From assembly GCA_963772445.1 (NCBI GenBank), contig CAVYXK010000003.1:372001-436000 (forward strand): a stretch of 64,000 nt of DNA, in the 5' to 3' direction. How positions within the stretch are numbered: the stretch's first letter is position 1; every line of letters starts with the position of its first letter. Origin of the DNA: CAVYXK01 sp963772445 (GTDB taxonomy: Bacteria; Pseudomonadota; Alphaproteobacteria; Acetobacterales; Acetobacteraceae). The notes beneath the pieces were generated by a model. It was not told where the DNA came from and searched no databases. It saw nothing but the letters and a program-made list of their open reading frames with translations. A program made the translations under genes and the position numbers. Shown here one piece after another: positions 35,867 through 45,062 of this stretch.

Positions 35867-36644
35867 CTAGTTTATATCAAAGTCGCAGCGATAATTATAA
35901 GTGACCTGCCCTGCGATGTCCTTTCGGACGTCCTCGGATGTGTCGACAAGTTTGACACTCCTACCTTGGTGCTGAGCCTGAACGTCCGCCATGAGCCTTC
36001 CACAAACTTCAAGTTGATTATGGCCCCCCGGCAACCACCCTGATTCGACCGTAACGCTATTTCCCGAGACCACCGGCGGCGGAGGTGCGGGCGGACTAGC
36101 GGCGGCGGGCGACTGCGGGGATTGGGGCGCGGGCGGGGCATTGGCGGATTGGTCGGTTGGGACGACTCCCACGCCCTGGCCGCCCGGTCGGGTCTGGAGG
36201 TAGTGCAAGATAAATAAACAGGTGGGTTCATCCGTAATCAAGTGAGTATCAATTAGAAACCTGAGCTTCGCAGACGCTGTATCGGGGTCAGCGCTGATAG
36301 CGCCGACGATACGAGCATCCTCGGCCTGTTGTTGTTCCAATTTCTGCTCTGAATTTGCTCTGGACAATTCAAGCGCACCGCTGCTCGCTTCCGTTATGGA
36401 ATGCGACCCAGACGTTCGCTGTTAGTGCAATCATTACGGCAATCAAAGCAAATGTGAGCGGATTGGTGACGAGAGATCGCTTCAGTTCATCGCGCTTGAC
36501 TGCGAGTTCACCTTCTTGAATCTTAAGCTCGCGTTCTTTAATCGCAAGCTCACGCTCGCGATACTCGCATTCGCGCGCCCATTTCTCCCGCTCGAACTGC
36601 GGATCAGTGGTTAACGTCGTGCCGCCCGGTGCGGTCATCCCCAT
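35867..36644 (-). CDS. Coiled-coil single-pass membrane protein (frameshift as given)
   Basis: From ATG 36644 (GGGGGAG ribosome site): a charged coiled coil (RERELAIKERELKIQEGELA), one membrane helix (NPLTFALIAVMIALTANVWV), then after a break EQKLEQQQAEDARIVGAI, KLRFLIDTHLITDEPTCLFI, a Pro-rich linker and a C-terminal domain (VESGWLPGGHNQLEVCGRLM). Two frames meet at 36377, where one extra base separates SEQR from ALELSRANSEQKL. I recognise the coiled-coil/TM/KLRFLhD arrangement as recurring in bacterial proteins of unknown function. Restored length is about 259 residues. Confidence 0.6.
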
Positions 36645-37056
36645 ATGCCGACACTCCCCCGAACGTCTATTCCAAAGCGATACCCACGCCGGTATCTTAA
36701 CGCGCGGTTCGCCTGGCTGCAATTTTTGTCGACGACGTGTCATGTTTGCGGACGCGACGACTCTGGTGGTCGACGACGCTTGCGGCCAAGTGGCGTCCGT
36801 GAGCGCCAAGAGCGTCGACCAAATAAGAATTGGTGGGCTGGACGCCGATGGAGGTGATCGTGAAATGTCGGCTACGGGGAGGAGCTGGACGACCGTCAAT
36901 TGACGGATTTGGGCCGGATCCGGCGGTTCGGCACAGCACGTGCTCGAATGGCTGGATCGGGTGGCCCCGGGCGCGCTCGTTCGATTCCGCGCCTGTCGGG
37001 ACCAGGAGATATGACTGGGCCCTCGTAATCGACCCCCCCGGCTGAAGCCGCTCTGG

Positions 37057-37623
37057 TCACGTGGTAGTCAAAGCTAAGCGCCCAGCAGCCGCAAGGCCCA
37101 AGAGTACACCCGAGGCATGCATCGCATGCCCGAGCAAACCGGACCGCAGCCCATCCAAGACAACAGGGATGTCTACAAGCTCGACAGCCAGCCCGTCCTC
37201 GCCGGCATCGAGATTTCGCGGGCGCGTGCACATGCAACCGAGGGCCAAGAAGAAATGCACTCGGTTGGTGTGCGTCGCCGGGTTCGGGTACAAGCTGGTG
37301 ACCAGTTCCCATCGCTGCGCAGTAAATCCGGTTTCCTCTTCGAGCTCCCGACGTGCCGCCCGCTCAACGCTGGCGTCCTCCGCGTCAACGGCGCCTCCCG
37401 GCAACTCGAGCGTGCAATCGCCTACTGCATGGCGGTATTGCCGGACCAAGATCAGGGAGCCGGCGCTAGTTAAGGCCACTACGTGAACCCAATCAGGGTA
37501 GGATAGCACGTAGTAGGGACTGATCTTGATCCCTGCCGACGTGACGCAATCATCAGCCCGCAAGTCAATCCACCGATCCTTCAGCAGCGATTCGGACCGG
37601 ATGACGCGCCAATTCTGATCCAT
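37057..37623 (-). CDS. NUDIX hydrolase
   Basis: About 188 residues from ATG 37623 (MDQNWRVIRSESLLKDRWID). The Nudix box runs from GAVDAEDASVERAARR to ELEEETGF, fitting G-x5-E-x7-REUXEEXGU. The domain order resembles ADP-ribose or nucleotide-sugar pyrophosphatases. An in-frame start at 37728 is possible but less likely. Cargo gene of the island. Confidence 0.85.
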   Translation of the reverse strand: MDQNWRVIRSESLLKDRWIDLRADDCVTSAGIKISPYYVLSYPDWVHVVALTSAGSLILVRQYRHAVGDCTLELPGGAVDAEDASVERAARRELEEETGFTAQRWELVTSLYPNPATHTNRVHFFLALGCMCTRPRNLDAGEDGLAVELVDIPVVLDGLRSGLLGHAMHASGVLLGLAAAGRLALTTT

Positions 37624-37895
37624 GCGAACAGCTAACTCCCGCACTGTCTTGACCACTTTCGGCCGAGCCGTCGACGGAGTGCAAGCCAACTCGCTATTGG
37701 CCCGCATCCGCTGGATGAGTTGGATCATCCCGAGCGCCGATACGGCTTCACGGTGATCAAGGGAAGCCGCGGCGTGGCCCAGACTAGGGCGGCAGCATGA
37801 GCCTGGCGCGCCACAGCCGCCCTTTCATGAGCGCGCGGCCATGCAGCAGCCTTAATACCTCCTGCGTTTCTCGGATGCGGACCCTTGAGCCGCTG

Positions 37896-39660
37896 TTAAG
37901 AGTGCGTGATCAGGACGCCACTACTCCCATCGCTGTTGAAGTGGAACGTCCCGACGCCGAGGCTTGAGGTTTGGAAATCCAACGTCGCCATCTGCGACGC
38001 GGAGTTGGTCAATTGCAGTAGGCCGCTGGACGGTGAGAAGCCGTCGTGCAGCCCGGCAATGCCGAAGTCCTTGAGATCGATCGTCGAGCCGCTAAAATGT
38101 TTCAGGAGCGACCCGGCGTAGTCGCTGGTCCCGACGTTTTGACCGAACAACGCGAAGTCATCGACGACGAGCTCACTTGCCGTGTTGAAGCTCATCGTCG
38201 AATTGGCCCCAAGCGCGGCCGCGACCTCGAGGGTCGAACCGCTGTCGAGTTGAAATACCCCCGGTACTGTTCGGGTCGACCCCTGTGCTCACTACGAGCC
38301 CGCCGGACACTTCCAGTTTGCCATTGTCCAGCACCGTGGCGATGGTGTTGGGGCCATTCAGCGTCCACTTCGCCCCATCATCCACCGCCAAGGTATTGAA
38401 CCCGAGGAATTGGCCATTGCCAATCCCCTTGATCGCGTCGGCCCCCTTGGCGAGCTCGATCGTACTGTTGGTCGCGGCGGTCGCATCCGCAGCGCCTTTG
38501 AAGATAGCGCCGGGCTCGATGACGAGCAAGTTGTCGGTCGAACCGGAGCTGAACAGCACACTGTCCATGCCGCCCGAGATCTTCCCCGCATTCGTGACCG
38601 TGCTGGAGCCACCGCCAGTTTCGACGCCGTACACGACGCCTGAAATGGAACCACCTTGTTTGTTTGTGACGCTGCCGCCAGCGCCGAGGGAGACGCCGAC
38701 CGATCTGATTCCGAGTCCCGATCCGGTCCCGTTGATCGTGCCGACGTTCGTGACGCTGCCACCGGCACCGAGGCCGATACCGACCCCGGGACCGCTGATC
38801 GTGCCCTCGTTCGAGACGGTGCCAAAGCTACCGCCGATATAGACGCCCGTCGCGCTGCCGCCGGCCGTGATGTAACCGCCTGCGGTATTCGTGACGCTGC
38901 CACCAGCGTAGAGGGATACGCCGCCGCCCTGGGCCCCGTAGATCGTGCCCTTGTTTGTGACCGTGCCCACGCCGCCTTCGGTTAAGACGCCCACACCGCG
39001 GAAGCCGGCCTCGATGTACCCGCCTGCATTGTTCGTGACGCTGCCACCGGCGGTGAGATAAACGCAGGTGCCGCCGCTGATCGTGCCCTGATTCGTGACC
39101 GTGCCGGCGCCGCCGCCGATAGAGACGCCCACACCGTGACTGCCGACCGAGATTGAACCGCCTTGCTTGTTGGTGACGCTGCCACCAGCGTCGAGTGAGA
39201 CGCCGTCGCGCCCACTGATCGTGCCCTTGTTCGTGACCGTGCCGGCACCACCGTCGACATAGACGCCCGTACCGAAGCTGGCCTCGATGGAACCGCCTTC
39301 CTTGTTCGTGACGCTGCCACCGGCGTCGAGTGAGATGCCGTCCGATCCGCTTCCGGTCCCGCTGATCGTGCCATTGTTCGTAACCGTGCCGGAGCCACCG
39401 GTCTCGAAGCCGCCATACAAGCCCGAGATCACTCCGGAATTGTTAAGGGCACCCGTGCCCCCCAGCTCGATACCCCATCCCCCGTCCGATGAAACCGTTC
39501 CCTTATTGGCGATGGTCCAGGCCGTACTGGCCGCGCCATCGACGCCATCGTTATCTACGCCCGTCGAGGTGATCGTTCCCGTGCTGGTGATGGTCAGGGG
39601 ATTGTCCGAAGGGCTAAGTGTCAAAGGGCCGGTGATTGAGCCGGTTATTTTCAGTCCCAC
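37896..39660 (-). CDS. Large Gly/Thr-rich beta-helix repeat protein (frameshift as given)
   Basis: From ATG 39660 (MGLKITGSITGPLTLSPSDN) the protein consists of at least ten degenerate repeats of about 30-40 residues built on GGSVTNKxGGSI and GTVTNKGTISG, the pattern of a right-handed parallel beta-helix like adhesins and autotransporter passengers. No classical signal peptide. The end domain (ELVVDDFALFGQNVGTSDYA, DLKDFGIAGLHDGF, GTFHFNSDGSSGVLITHS) is in another frame; one extra G in the run at 38258-38262 explains it, giving 587 residues. Likely a surface or secreted structural protein. Confidence 0.75.
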
Positions 39661-40653
39661 GTTGATTACTCCTCCGCTGGATCTCGCTCCTGTGTGGCAA
39701 GCTAACCGTCCCGCTCCCCGGGCGGGACAGTCTGCTGCGACGCGCGACCGGGAAGTGACGTGGGCGGATACAAAAGGGCCGCCCCAGCGTAGCGCCCCGG
39801 AGGTTGAGTGGTGTGAACTGCCAGAACCCCGCCAAATTCAACACGATCGCGTCAATCTAGCCGTTCGGTGTACTCCGAACGGGTGTAGTGGGTTCGACGT
39901 AGCGTCGGGATGAGGCGGGGTTCGGCGCTGGGCGGGGCCGGCGATCTCCCAAGGCGGCCCGCCGGTGAAGCCGCACGGGGGGTGCCGCAGTAAAAGGCCG
40001 GCCCGAGGTTGAATGGTTGCGACAAGACGCCGTCTCCCTAGGTTAGATGAGCCTGTCCAACGTCCGCTCTGCGTCACGAGGGGCCGAAAATGCTACCGAA
40101 CGGGAAGGGCCGCTATGGGGTCGGTAACAGCCAAACCGCCGGCCGACACGGTGTCCGCTTTCACCAGCAACGCACCCGAAACCCGCCATTCCGCTCGCGG
40201 CCAACTCCGGACCTTCGTCCTGGCTGCTTGGAAGCTCCGACTTGGGTCGATTCCGGCGGTTCGGGGTGGGCTGCCCGGCTACCGCCGCTCGGGGTGGAGA
40301 GTCCGTGAAGAAGTACACAGGTCTCGCCGGCGCGATCCGGCCATGTTCTCCGCCCACAGCCTGCGCGCCGACGGCCGAGCAGGCGTGCTGCTGCCGCCCC
40401 TGCGGCGGATCGTTTCCCCCAAGAGCCCAGTTCGCTGGCTAGATTGCGCCTCTCGCTCACCGATTTCCCCGGCCATTGACCCGCTGGGAGTTGAGGGCTG
40501 ATGCAGATCGGCGCCGAGTTTTCCAGCCGGGCCCATGACCTCCGCCGCGGCATCTTGGCGGAGGACGCAGGGGCGCCGCGTGCTCTCGAGGCTTCCGGAG
40601 GGGCGCGCTGCCTGAGATGGAGCCGCGAGGCTGGCGCGCCCGATCGAGAACCT
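39661..40653. other. Gap of about 1 kb without a supported gene
   Basis: Long frames on both strands are Arg/Pro/Gly-rich shadows. The stretch holds the second copy of the 25-base repeat (40273-40297) and GGCGGTTCGG-like sequence also seen near 36920. It lies upstream of the beta-helix gene and may hold its promoter. Confidence 0.4.
40273..40297. repeat. 25-base direct repeat within the island, copy 2
   Basis: GCCCGGCTACCGCCGCTCGG followed by GGTGG, identical to 35617-35641 and 4.7 kb away. It brackets the membrane protein, NUDIX and beta-helix genes. Confidence 0.6.
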
Positions 40654-41763
40654 TCACGCAAGCGGCGCCGGAAACTGGCGAACCATCAACTCCGGCGGGA
40701 TCGGTTTCTTCCGAGTCATCTGCTTCATGAAGAACGGCACACCGGCAGCCTCGCAATGCCGCAGCAAAGCGAAAGCCCACTCGGGCGGCATGAAGCGTGC
40801 ACCGCCTCCGCTCTCTCCGCCGCAGATCACCCAGTCGATCCCCGAGAGGTCGGGCGCGATCGGTTCCAGCAACGGCTCGCAACAGAGAAACCGAAGGCAC
40901 GCCGGGATGGCGCGGAGATGGGCAATCCGACGTTGCTCGACGCGGTTCTCTACAGTCGTGCCAAGCCAGACGTTGGACCATCCGTTACCCCAGTCCGACG
41001 GCAGCATTCGGGGAATGTTCTGCGGTCGCTTGGTGAGCAACAGCCAGTCCAGGCAGGGAGTGTCACTGATAAGCTCCCACAAGGAAGCGCGCCACACGTC
41101 TGGCACCTGGTTGTCGAATGCGTCCGCCAGGCTGGCACAGAACACCTTGTGCTGTGTTCCTGCCTCGGCGGCCAGCTTGTTCCATCTGATCGGCTTTCGC
41201 CAATTGCTTACGGCTGTGCGCCGGCGGTCGCCAGCCCACAACGCGGATTGTCTGTAGCGTTTTGCCCAGGTTTCGGCATAGCAGTGGTCGCACGCCGAGC
41301 TGATCTTGGTACAGCCGATCCACGGGTTGAATGTGTGATCGGTCCATTCGATCGCGTCGTAACCGCATGACACCGAACGCCAGGCTTGGTTGCAAATAAG
41401 ATCAATCGCCCCCCGATCGTGAACAATCAAGTCAGCGACCAATGTGTCACCGACGCGCCGGACATTTTGCGCATGGCCAACGGCCACGCTTCGCCAATTC
41501 GTCGGGCCGACGTTGTCGCTCGGATGCCGCAAAGTCACCGGCGCGCCCTCGAACGATCCCATGCTGGTTTCATCGAATACCTCTTGCGGATCGCGCTGCA
41601 CCGCAACCATCCCGTCGTCGTCGGCGTCAACCTCGCCGGGCAACTCCAACGCGTGATAGAATTGCCGACCAGTTCTTGCGATCACCACGTCGCTGCACAA
41701 GAGCGCGCCGGATGGCAGCAATGCCTGCTTCGGGCCAAGCTCAGTGTCGGTGTAAAACTGCAT
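40654..41763 (-). CDS. DUF2213-DUF5131 chimera (phage prohead-protease-like start, Gp37/Gp68-like end)
   Basis: 369 residues. Residues 1 to about 138 (MQFYTDTELGPKQALLPSGA, GAPVTLRHPSDNVGPTNWRS, then AWRSVSCGYDA) match DUF2213, a phage prohead-protease-related domain. From about 139, IEWTDHTFNPWIGCTKISSA, CDHCYAETWAKRY, LLLTKRPQNIPRMLP, WLGTTVENRVEQRRI and WVICGGESGGGARFM are DUF5131 (phage Gp37/Gp68), normally a separate protein starting at xxIEWTD. The joint lies exactly at the usual start of DUF5131, suggesting a deletion fusion. The CxxxxxxCxxC cluster may bind metal or Fe-S. Confidence 0.75.
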   Translation of the reverse strand: MQFYTDTELGPKQALLPSGALLCSDVVIARTGRQFYHALELPGEVDADDDGMVAVQRDPQEVFDETSMGSFEGAPVTLRHPSDNVGPTNWRSVAVGHAQNVRRVGDTLVADLIVHDRGAIDLICNQAWRSVSCGYDAIEWTDHTFNPWIGCTKISSACDHCYAETWAKRYRQSALWAGDRRRTAVSNWRKPIRWNKLAAEAGTQHKVFCASLADAFDNQVPDVWRASLWELISDTPCLDWLLLTKRPQNIPRMLPSDWGNGWSNVWLGTTVENRVEQRRIAHLRAIPACLRFLCCEPLLEPIAPDLSGIDWVICGGESGGGARFMPPEWAFALLRHCEAAGVPFFMKQMTRKKPIPPELMVRQFPAPLA

Positions 41764-41879
41764 CGCCCGCTACCTCCGGACCCGTACCGTAGGACGGTCA
41801 AGGCCGGGAGACGAGGCCCCAGCGAGGCCCCCAGAGGCAGGGTCCTACGGTAACCCGCCGTGGACAGCGGCTTGCCCGG

Positions 41880-42077
41880 CTATGCTAGCTGGGCAGCCGA
41901 CCACGCGAACAGCTCCTCGCGCCACATTCGCTTGGTTCGACCAGAGGTCAGATTGTGCACGACCATGCAGGTCGGGCGGTAGGGATCGCCGGTGCTGCCC
42001 CTGGCGTATTCAAAGTCGGCGCATTCGAGGTTCGTGAAGCTGTCGGGCACCACGAACCCCGGCAACGCGGCCATCAC
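41880..42077 (-). CDS. Small hypothetical island protein
   Basis: 65 residues, MMAALPGFVVPDSFTNLECA, then STGDPYRPTCMVVHNLTSGR and RMWREELFAWS. The ATG overlaps the upstream gene stop (ATGA). No family recognised. Confidence 0.5.
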   Translation of the reverse strand: MMAALPGFVVPDSFTNLECADFEYARGSTGDPYRPTCMVVHNLTSGRTKRMWREELFAWSAAQLA

Positions 42078-42820
42078 TCGTCGTCCGTGGTAAATTCAAC
42101 GAGCCGGCCCGAGCGCCGATAAACAATGAGCGGATGCGTGGCGTCGCTGATAATGTTGGCTGCCGGGATCGCCTTGTCTAATAATTCGTCGAAGGGCTCG
42201 TCGTCCCAGACCGGGTCCTTAGGCGGGGTCTCGCCTTGCGGCACTTTCACCGATTTGCGAGCGCCTTCGCTGACCGTCTCGTCTATCTCGCGGCGAACCC
42301 ATTCCTTCTTGGCTTCTTCCGCAACACCGGCATCACTCACCGCCCAGGTATCCCGGAAATTACGGCTCGGACGCGGCAGCCGTCGCGCCCAGAGCGAGCG
42401 GTGGCCAAAGACATCAACGACGACATGGACGGCGTGGGGGCGAATTTTCTCGCGAATTTCGGGTAAGTCGCGAGCTTCGGCTTCGACATAAAATCGTGTA
42501 TCGCGGGCTCTGCCTTTGGCGTCCGGCATTCTTGCCTTGACGAACATCAGAACTTTGGTCCGCTCTGGGCGTGGGTCTATCCGGAACCATTCACCGGGGG
42601 CCGGGTCCCCGAACCCGATGACGTAGGTTGTCTCCGGTTCCGGTCGGACCCAATCCTCGGGACCGACAAGGTCCTTCTCGAAATTGGAGAACCGGTTCTT
42701 CTTCTTCGGCGCCGGGCTGGCGTCCAGGTCTTGTCCGTTGCCCTTGACGGATTTGTCGTCAACTGGCTGCTCAGGCTGGTTTTCTTCCGGGACCGGCTCT
42801 ACATGCGGATCAGTTACCAT
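42074..42820 (-). CDS. Hypothetical island protein
   Basis: 248 residues from ATG 42820, which has AGGAGGAAG upstream. A disordered, charged N-terminus (EPVPEENQPEQPVDDKSVKG) leads into a folded part (EDWVRPEPETTYVIGFGDPA, VYRRSGRLVEFTTDDE) with RDTRFYVEAEARDLPEIREK. No known domain. Operon with the 65-residue gene. Confidence 0.6.
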   Translation of the reverse strand: MVTDPHVEPVPEENQPEQPVDDKSVKGNGQDLDASPAPKKKNRFSNFEKDLVGPEDWVRPEPETTYVIGFGDPAPGEWFRIDPRPERTKVLMFVKARMPDAKGRARDTRFYVEAEARDLPEIREKIRPHAVHVVVDVFGHRSLWARRLPRPSRNFRDTWAVSDAGVAEEAKKEWVRREIDETVSEGARKSVKVPQGETPPKDPVWDDEPFDELLDKAIPAANIISDATHPLIVYRRSGRLVEFTTDDE

Positions 42821-42890
42821 TTCGCTTCCTCCTGGTGGAATGGACCCGCGCGCGGTCTCGGATGGCACCAAGGGCCGCGCGCGGGGCAGG

Positions 42891-43172
42891 CTAGGCTACG
42901 TCATGTTGGGGACCGAACCCGACCTCTTCACCGAACACCACGTTGGCGTCGGTGGTGTTCGGGAACAGGCGATCAGCCTCATCGGGACTGTGGAACGGAA
43001 TGCCGTCTGGCCCTATTGAAGTCGCCTGCCAGTAATCGCAGTCGCCGTTCGGCATGCGATCTTGCAGGGCGCCGCCCCACTCTCCGGCAGCTTCCATGGT
43101 AGGGAATGGCCCGAACACGTGCATCGGACGTTCGGGGTCGGCGTCGTAGATGACGACAACATGTATCGCCAT
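42891..43172 (-). CDS. Small hypothetical island protein
   Basis: 93 residues from ATG 43172 with CCAAGGAGGAA upstream. MAIHVVVIYDADPERPMHVF and GPFPTMEAAGEWGGAL suggest a small alpha/beta fold, with an acidic tail. Function unknown; typical phage accessory size. Confidence 0.6.
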   Translation of the reverse strand: MAIHVVVIYDADPERPMHVFGPFPTMEAAGEWGGALQDRMPNGDCDYWQATSIGPDGIPFHSPDEADRLFPNTTDANVVFGEEVGFGPQHDVA

Positions 43173-43315
43173 GCGGTTCCTCCTTGGATTGTGGATGTCG
43201 CCGCGCAGTCTCCGTGAGGCCGCAGTTAGGCCCCACCATCTCCGGGTGGCGGCGGAACCCTGGGATAGGATCAAGTTCACCGGTTCTGCTCTGTAGTCGG
43301 GGGGTTTAACCGTGT

Positions 43316-43585
43316 TCATGCCGGCGCTGAGGTGTTTGTAAGAACGAGGTCGAGCTGGGTGTGGTCCTGAGCCTGCGTATCCAGTTCATTGGCGACATGC
43401 GTGAGAACACCGCTCACGCAACGCAGCTCATCCGCCGCCCTGGCAATTCAGGCCGGCGTGCGATTGTTATATCCCCGCAGGACAATTGAAACCGCCGCGT
43501 ATATGGCGCGTCGGACCGGGGGGCGGGTGTCGCCGGCCACTGCTAGCGCCCACGAAACAATATCCTCGACCCTACGGGTGCCCAT
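43316..43585 (-). pseudogene. Small gene with an in-frame stop
   Basis: From ATG 43585: MGTRRVEDIVSWALAVAGDT to YNNRTPA, then TGA at 43448-43450, then the same frame continues IARAADELRCVSGVLTHVAN, ELDTQAQDHTQLDLV to a final TGA at 43316. Both halves look like coherent helical protein, so a single base change probably inactivated an 89-residue gene. Confidence 0.4.
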
Positions 43586-43661
43586 GACTTTCCATCCCTT
43601 ATTGAGCGGCCACTGTTCTCCAGATTGTGGGGTTCTCGCCCGCGCGACCGGCGGGCGCAGC

Positions 43662-43976
43662 TCAGGTGTCGGCGTTGGGTCCGTGCAACAACTTAGCCAG
43701 CGGAAGATTTAAGATGTAATTTTCCAGATCGGCCCAGAGGATCAGCGTCTTGTTGCCGTTCTTGCGGAATGGCAGATCGCGCTGGTGAGCCTCGTATACC
43801 GGGGTGCGACTATCGGTGCCGAAACCGAGACGGGCCGCCTCCTTCACCCCCACGGCGATCGGCTTCACGGCCGGTCTATGCTCCTGAGCGATGACACGCA
43901 GAGCCGCCAGCAGCCACCGCTTCGATTTATCATCGATGACAATCGTGGTTCCGTTCGAGGCATCGTCCTGATGCAC
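43662..43976 (-). CDS. Excisionase-like helix-turn-helix protein
   Basis: 104 residues. VKEAARLGFGTDSRTPVYEA, then LPFRKNGNKTLILWADLENY resembles the HTH_17/excisionase pattern (helix, wing with the basic residues, L-I-L-x-x-DLExYL). It lies near the integrase end of the island, where an excisionase would be expected. Confidence 0.5.
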   Translation of the reverse strand: MHQDDASNGTTIVIDDKSKRWLLAALRVIAQEHRPAVKPIAVGVKEAARLGFGTDSRTPVYEAHQRDLPFRKNGNKTLILWADLENYILNLPLAKLLHGPNADT

Positions 43977-44053
43977 CGTCGCTCTCCGCCCGTCCGTGTT
44001 CGTCCATGAAGTATGGTGAACAAGGCACCGGTCAACGACGCAAATATTTGCAA

Positions 44054-44521
44054 TTATTTGCGGCTGAAGCTGTAGCGTTCCAGAGCGAGCCGATACTTAC
44101 GCGCGGCCACCATGACCTCGTCGTTTACCCACCCACCCAAATCGGCTGCCGCTTCCCTCCAAATCCTGGCGCGGAAGACGTTCTGTTCGCCTCCCGTCCC
44201 CCTGGCCGGCCAGGGGTAAGCGTTCAACCACGCCATCAGTTTGTCCAACAGGCCCTCTCCAAGGTCCTTCAAGACTTGGCCCGGCTCGAGCGGTGGCGTT
44301 GGCGCTCTTAGCGATCGAAGCTGGCGCTCCACCTCCCGGCGGGTCACTTCGGCTTGTGTCAGCCGCTGTCCGCTCCGGGTCACGAACCATAAACCGCCTT
44401 CGCCGTCCTCCGGATCTATGAAGCCGCCGTCTATGATGGTGTCAACGATTGGGTCATCGTCATCGTCCGATGGCGGAGGTGGCGGCCCGGCGCTATCCTG
44501 CCGACGCGGTCTCCGAGGCAT
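44054..44521 (-). CDS. Hypothetical island protein
   Basis: 155 residues if ATG 44521 is used; upstream starts extend it to 177. An acidic Pro/Asp stretch (PPPPPSDDDDDPIVDTIIDG) is followed by LWFVTRSGQRLTQAEVTRRE, LLDKLMAWLNAYPWPARG and a helical tail. No family recognised. Confidence 0.5.
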   Translation of the reverse strand: MPRRPRRQDSAGPPPPPSDDDDDPIVDTIIDGGFIDPEDGEGGLWFVTRSGQRLTQAEVTRREVERQLRSLRAPTPPLEPGQVLKDLGEGLLDKLMAWLNAYPWPARGTGGEQNVFRARIWREAAADLGGWVNDEVMVAARKYRLALERYSFSRK

Positions 44522-44717
44522 GGCCCACATCCCATGCGGAGGTTTACGGCCGAGGTGTCTGATCCCACCTCGGCCGGCCCGCCTCACCTGAGACGGCGCC
44601 CGACCTTATCGTCGAAATCGGCCTATTGCGATCCACCAGGATACGCCTGGGCGGCCTGGGCAGTGTCCCTTAATGCCAGCCATCAACCGGCGCCTCTGGC
44701 GGGCTTTCCGTGGGCCA

Positions 44718-45062
44718 TCAGCGCTGGAGCAGTACGCCAAGAATGGCGATGGTGGCGGCAGCGTTGATGCCGACAGCCCACAGCAGCACGCCGAACCCGC
44801 CGCGCATACGCGCGATGTCCGCTCGCATGCTGCCGAGTGCCTCTTCGGTCTCAGACCGAAATTGTGCGATGTCGGCTCGTACGCTGCCAAGCTTCTCGCC
44901 GATCTCCACACGGAGCCCGCCGATTGCGTCCCGCAGGCTTGCGAATTGCGTCTGAAAGTCGACCAGCTCCTCGGCGACGGTCTCAGCGTGTTCATCCGGC
45001 ACGCCGGCAGCTTTGAGCGCCGTGTAAGTCTTCGCCAGCACCAGCGCCACGTCAGACGCCAC
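44718..45062 (-). CDS. Coiled-coil protein with a C-terminal membrane helix (DUF1640-like)
   Basis: 114 residues from GTG 45062, overlapping the integrase end. VLAKTYTALKAAGVPDEHAE, then a coiled coil (LRVEIGEKLGSVRADIAQFR; EALGSMRADIARMRGG) and a membrane helix (FGVLLWAVGINAAATIAILG). The pattern fits the DUF1640/CCDC90 group. The role in the island is unknown. Confidence 0.6.
   Translation of the reverse strand: MASDVALVLAKTYTALKAAGVPDEHAETVAEELVDFQTQFASLRDAIGGLRVEIGEKLGSVRADIAQFRSETEEALGSMRADIARMRGGFGVLLWAVGINAAATIAILGVLLQR

Noticed and set aside
38173..39660. Regularly spaced DNA repeats that could suggest a CRISPR array
   Set aside because: Units are degenerate, vary in length, and encode in-frame Gly/Thr repeats of a beta-helix protein; there are no identical repeats with unique spacers and no cas genes.
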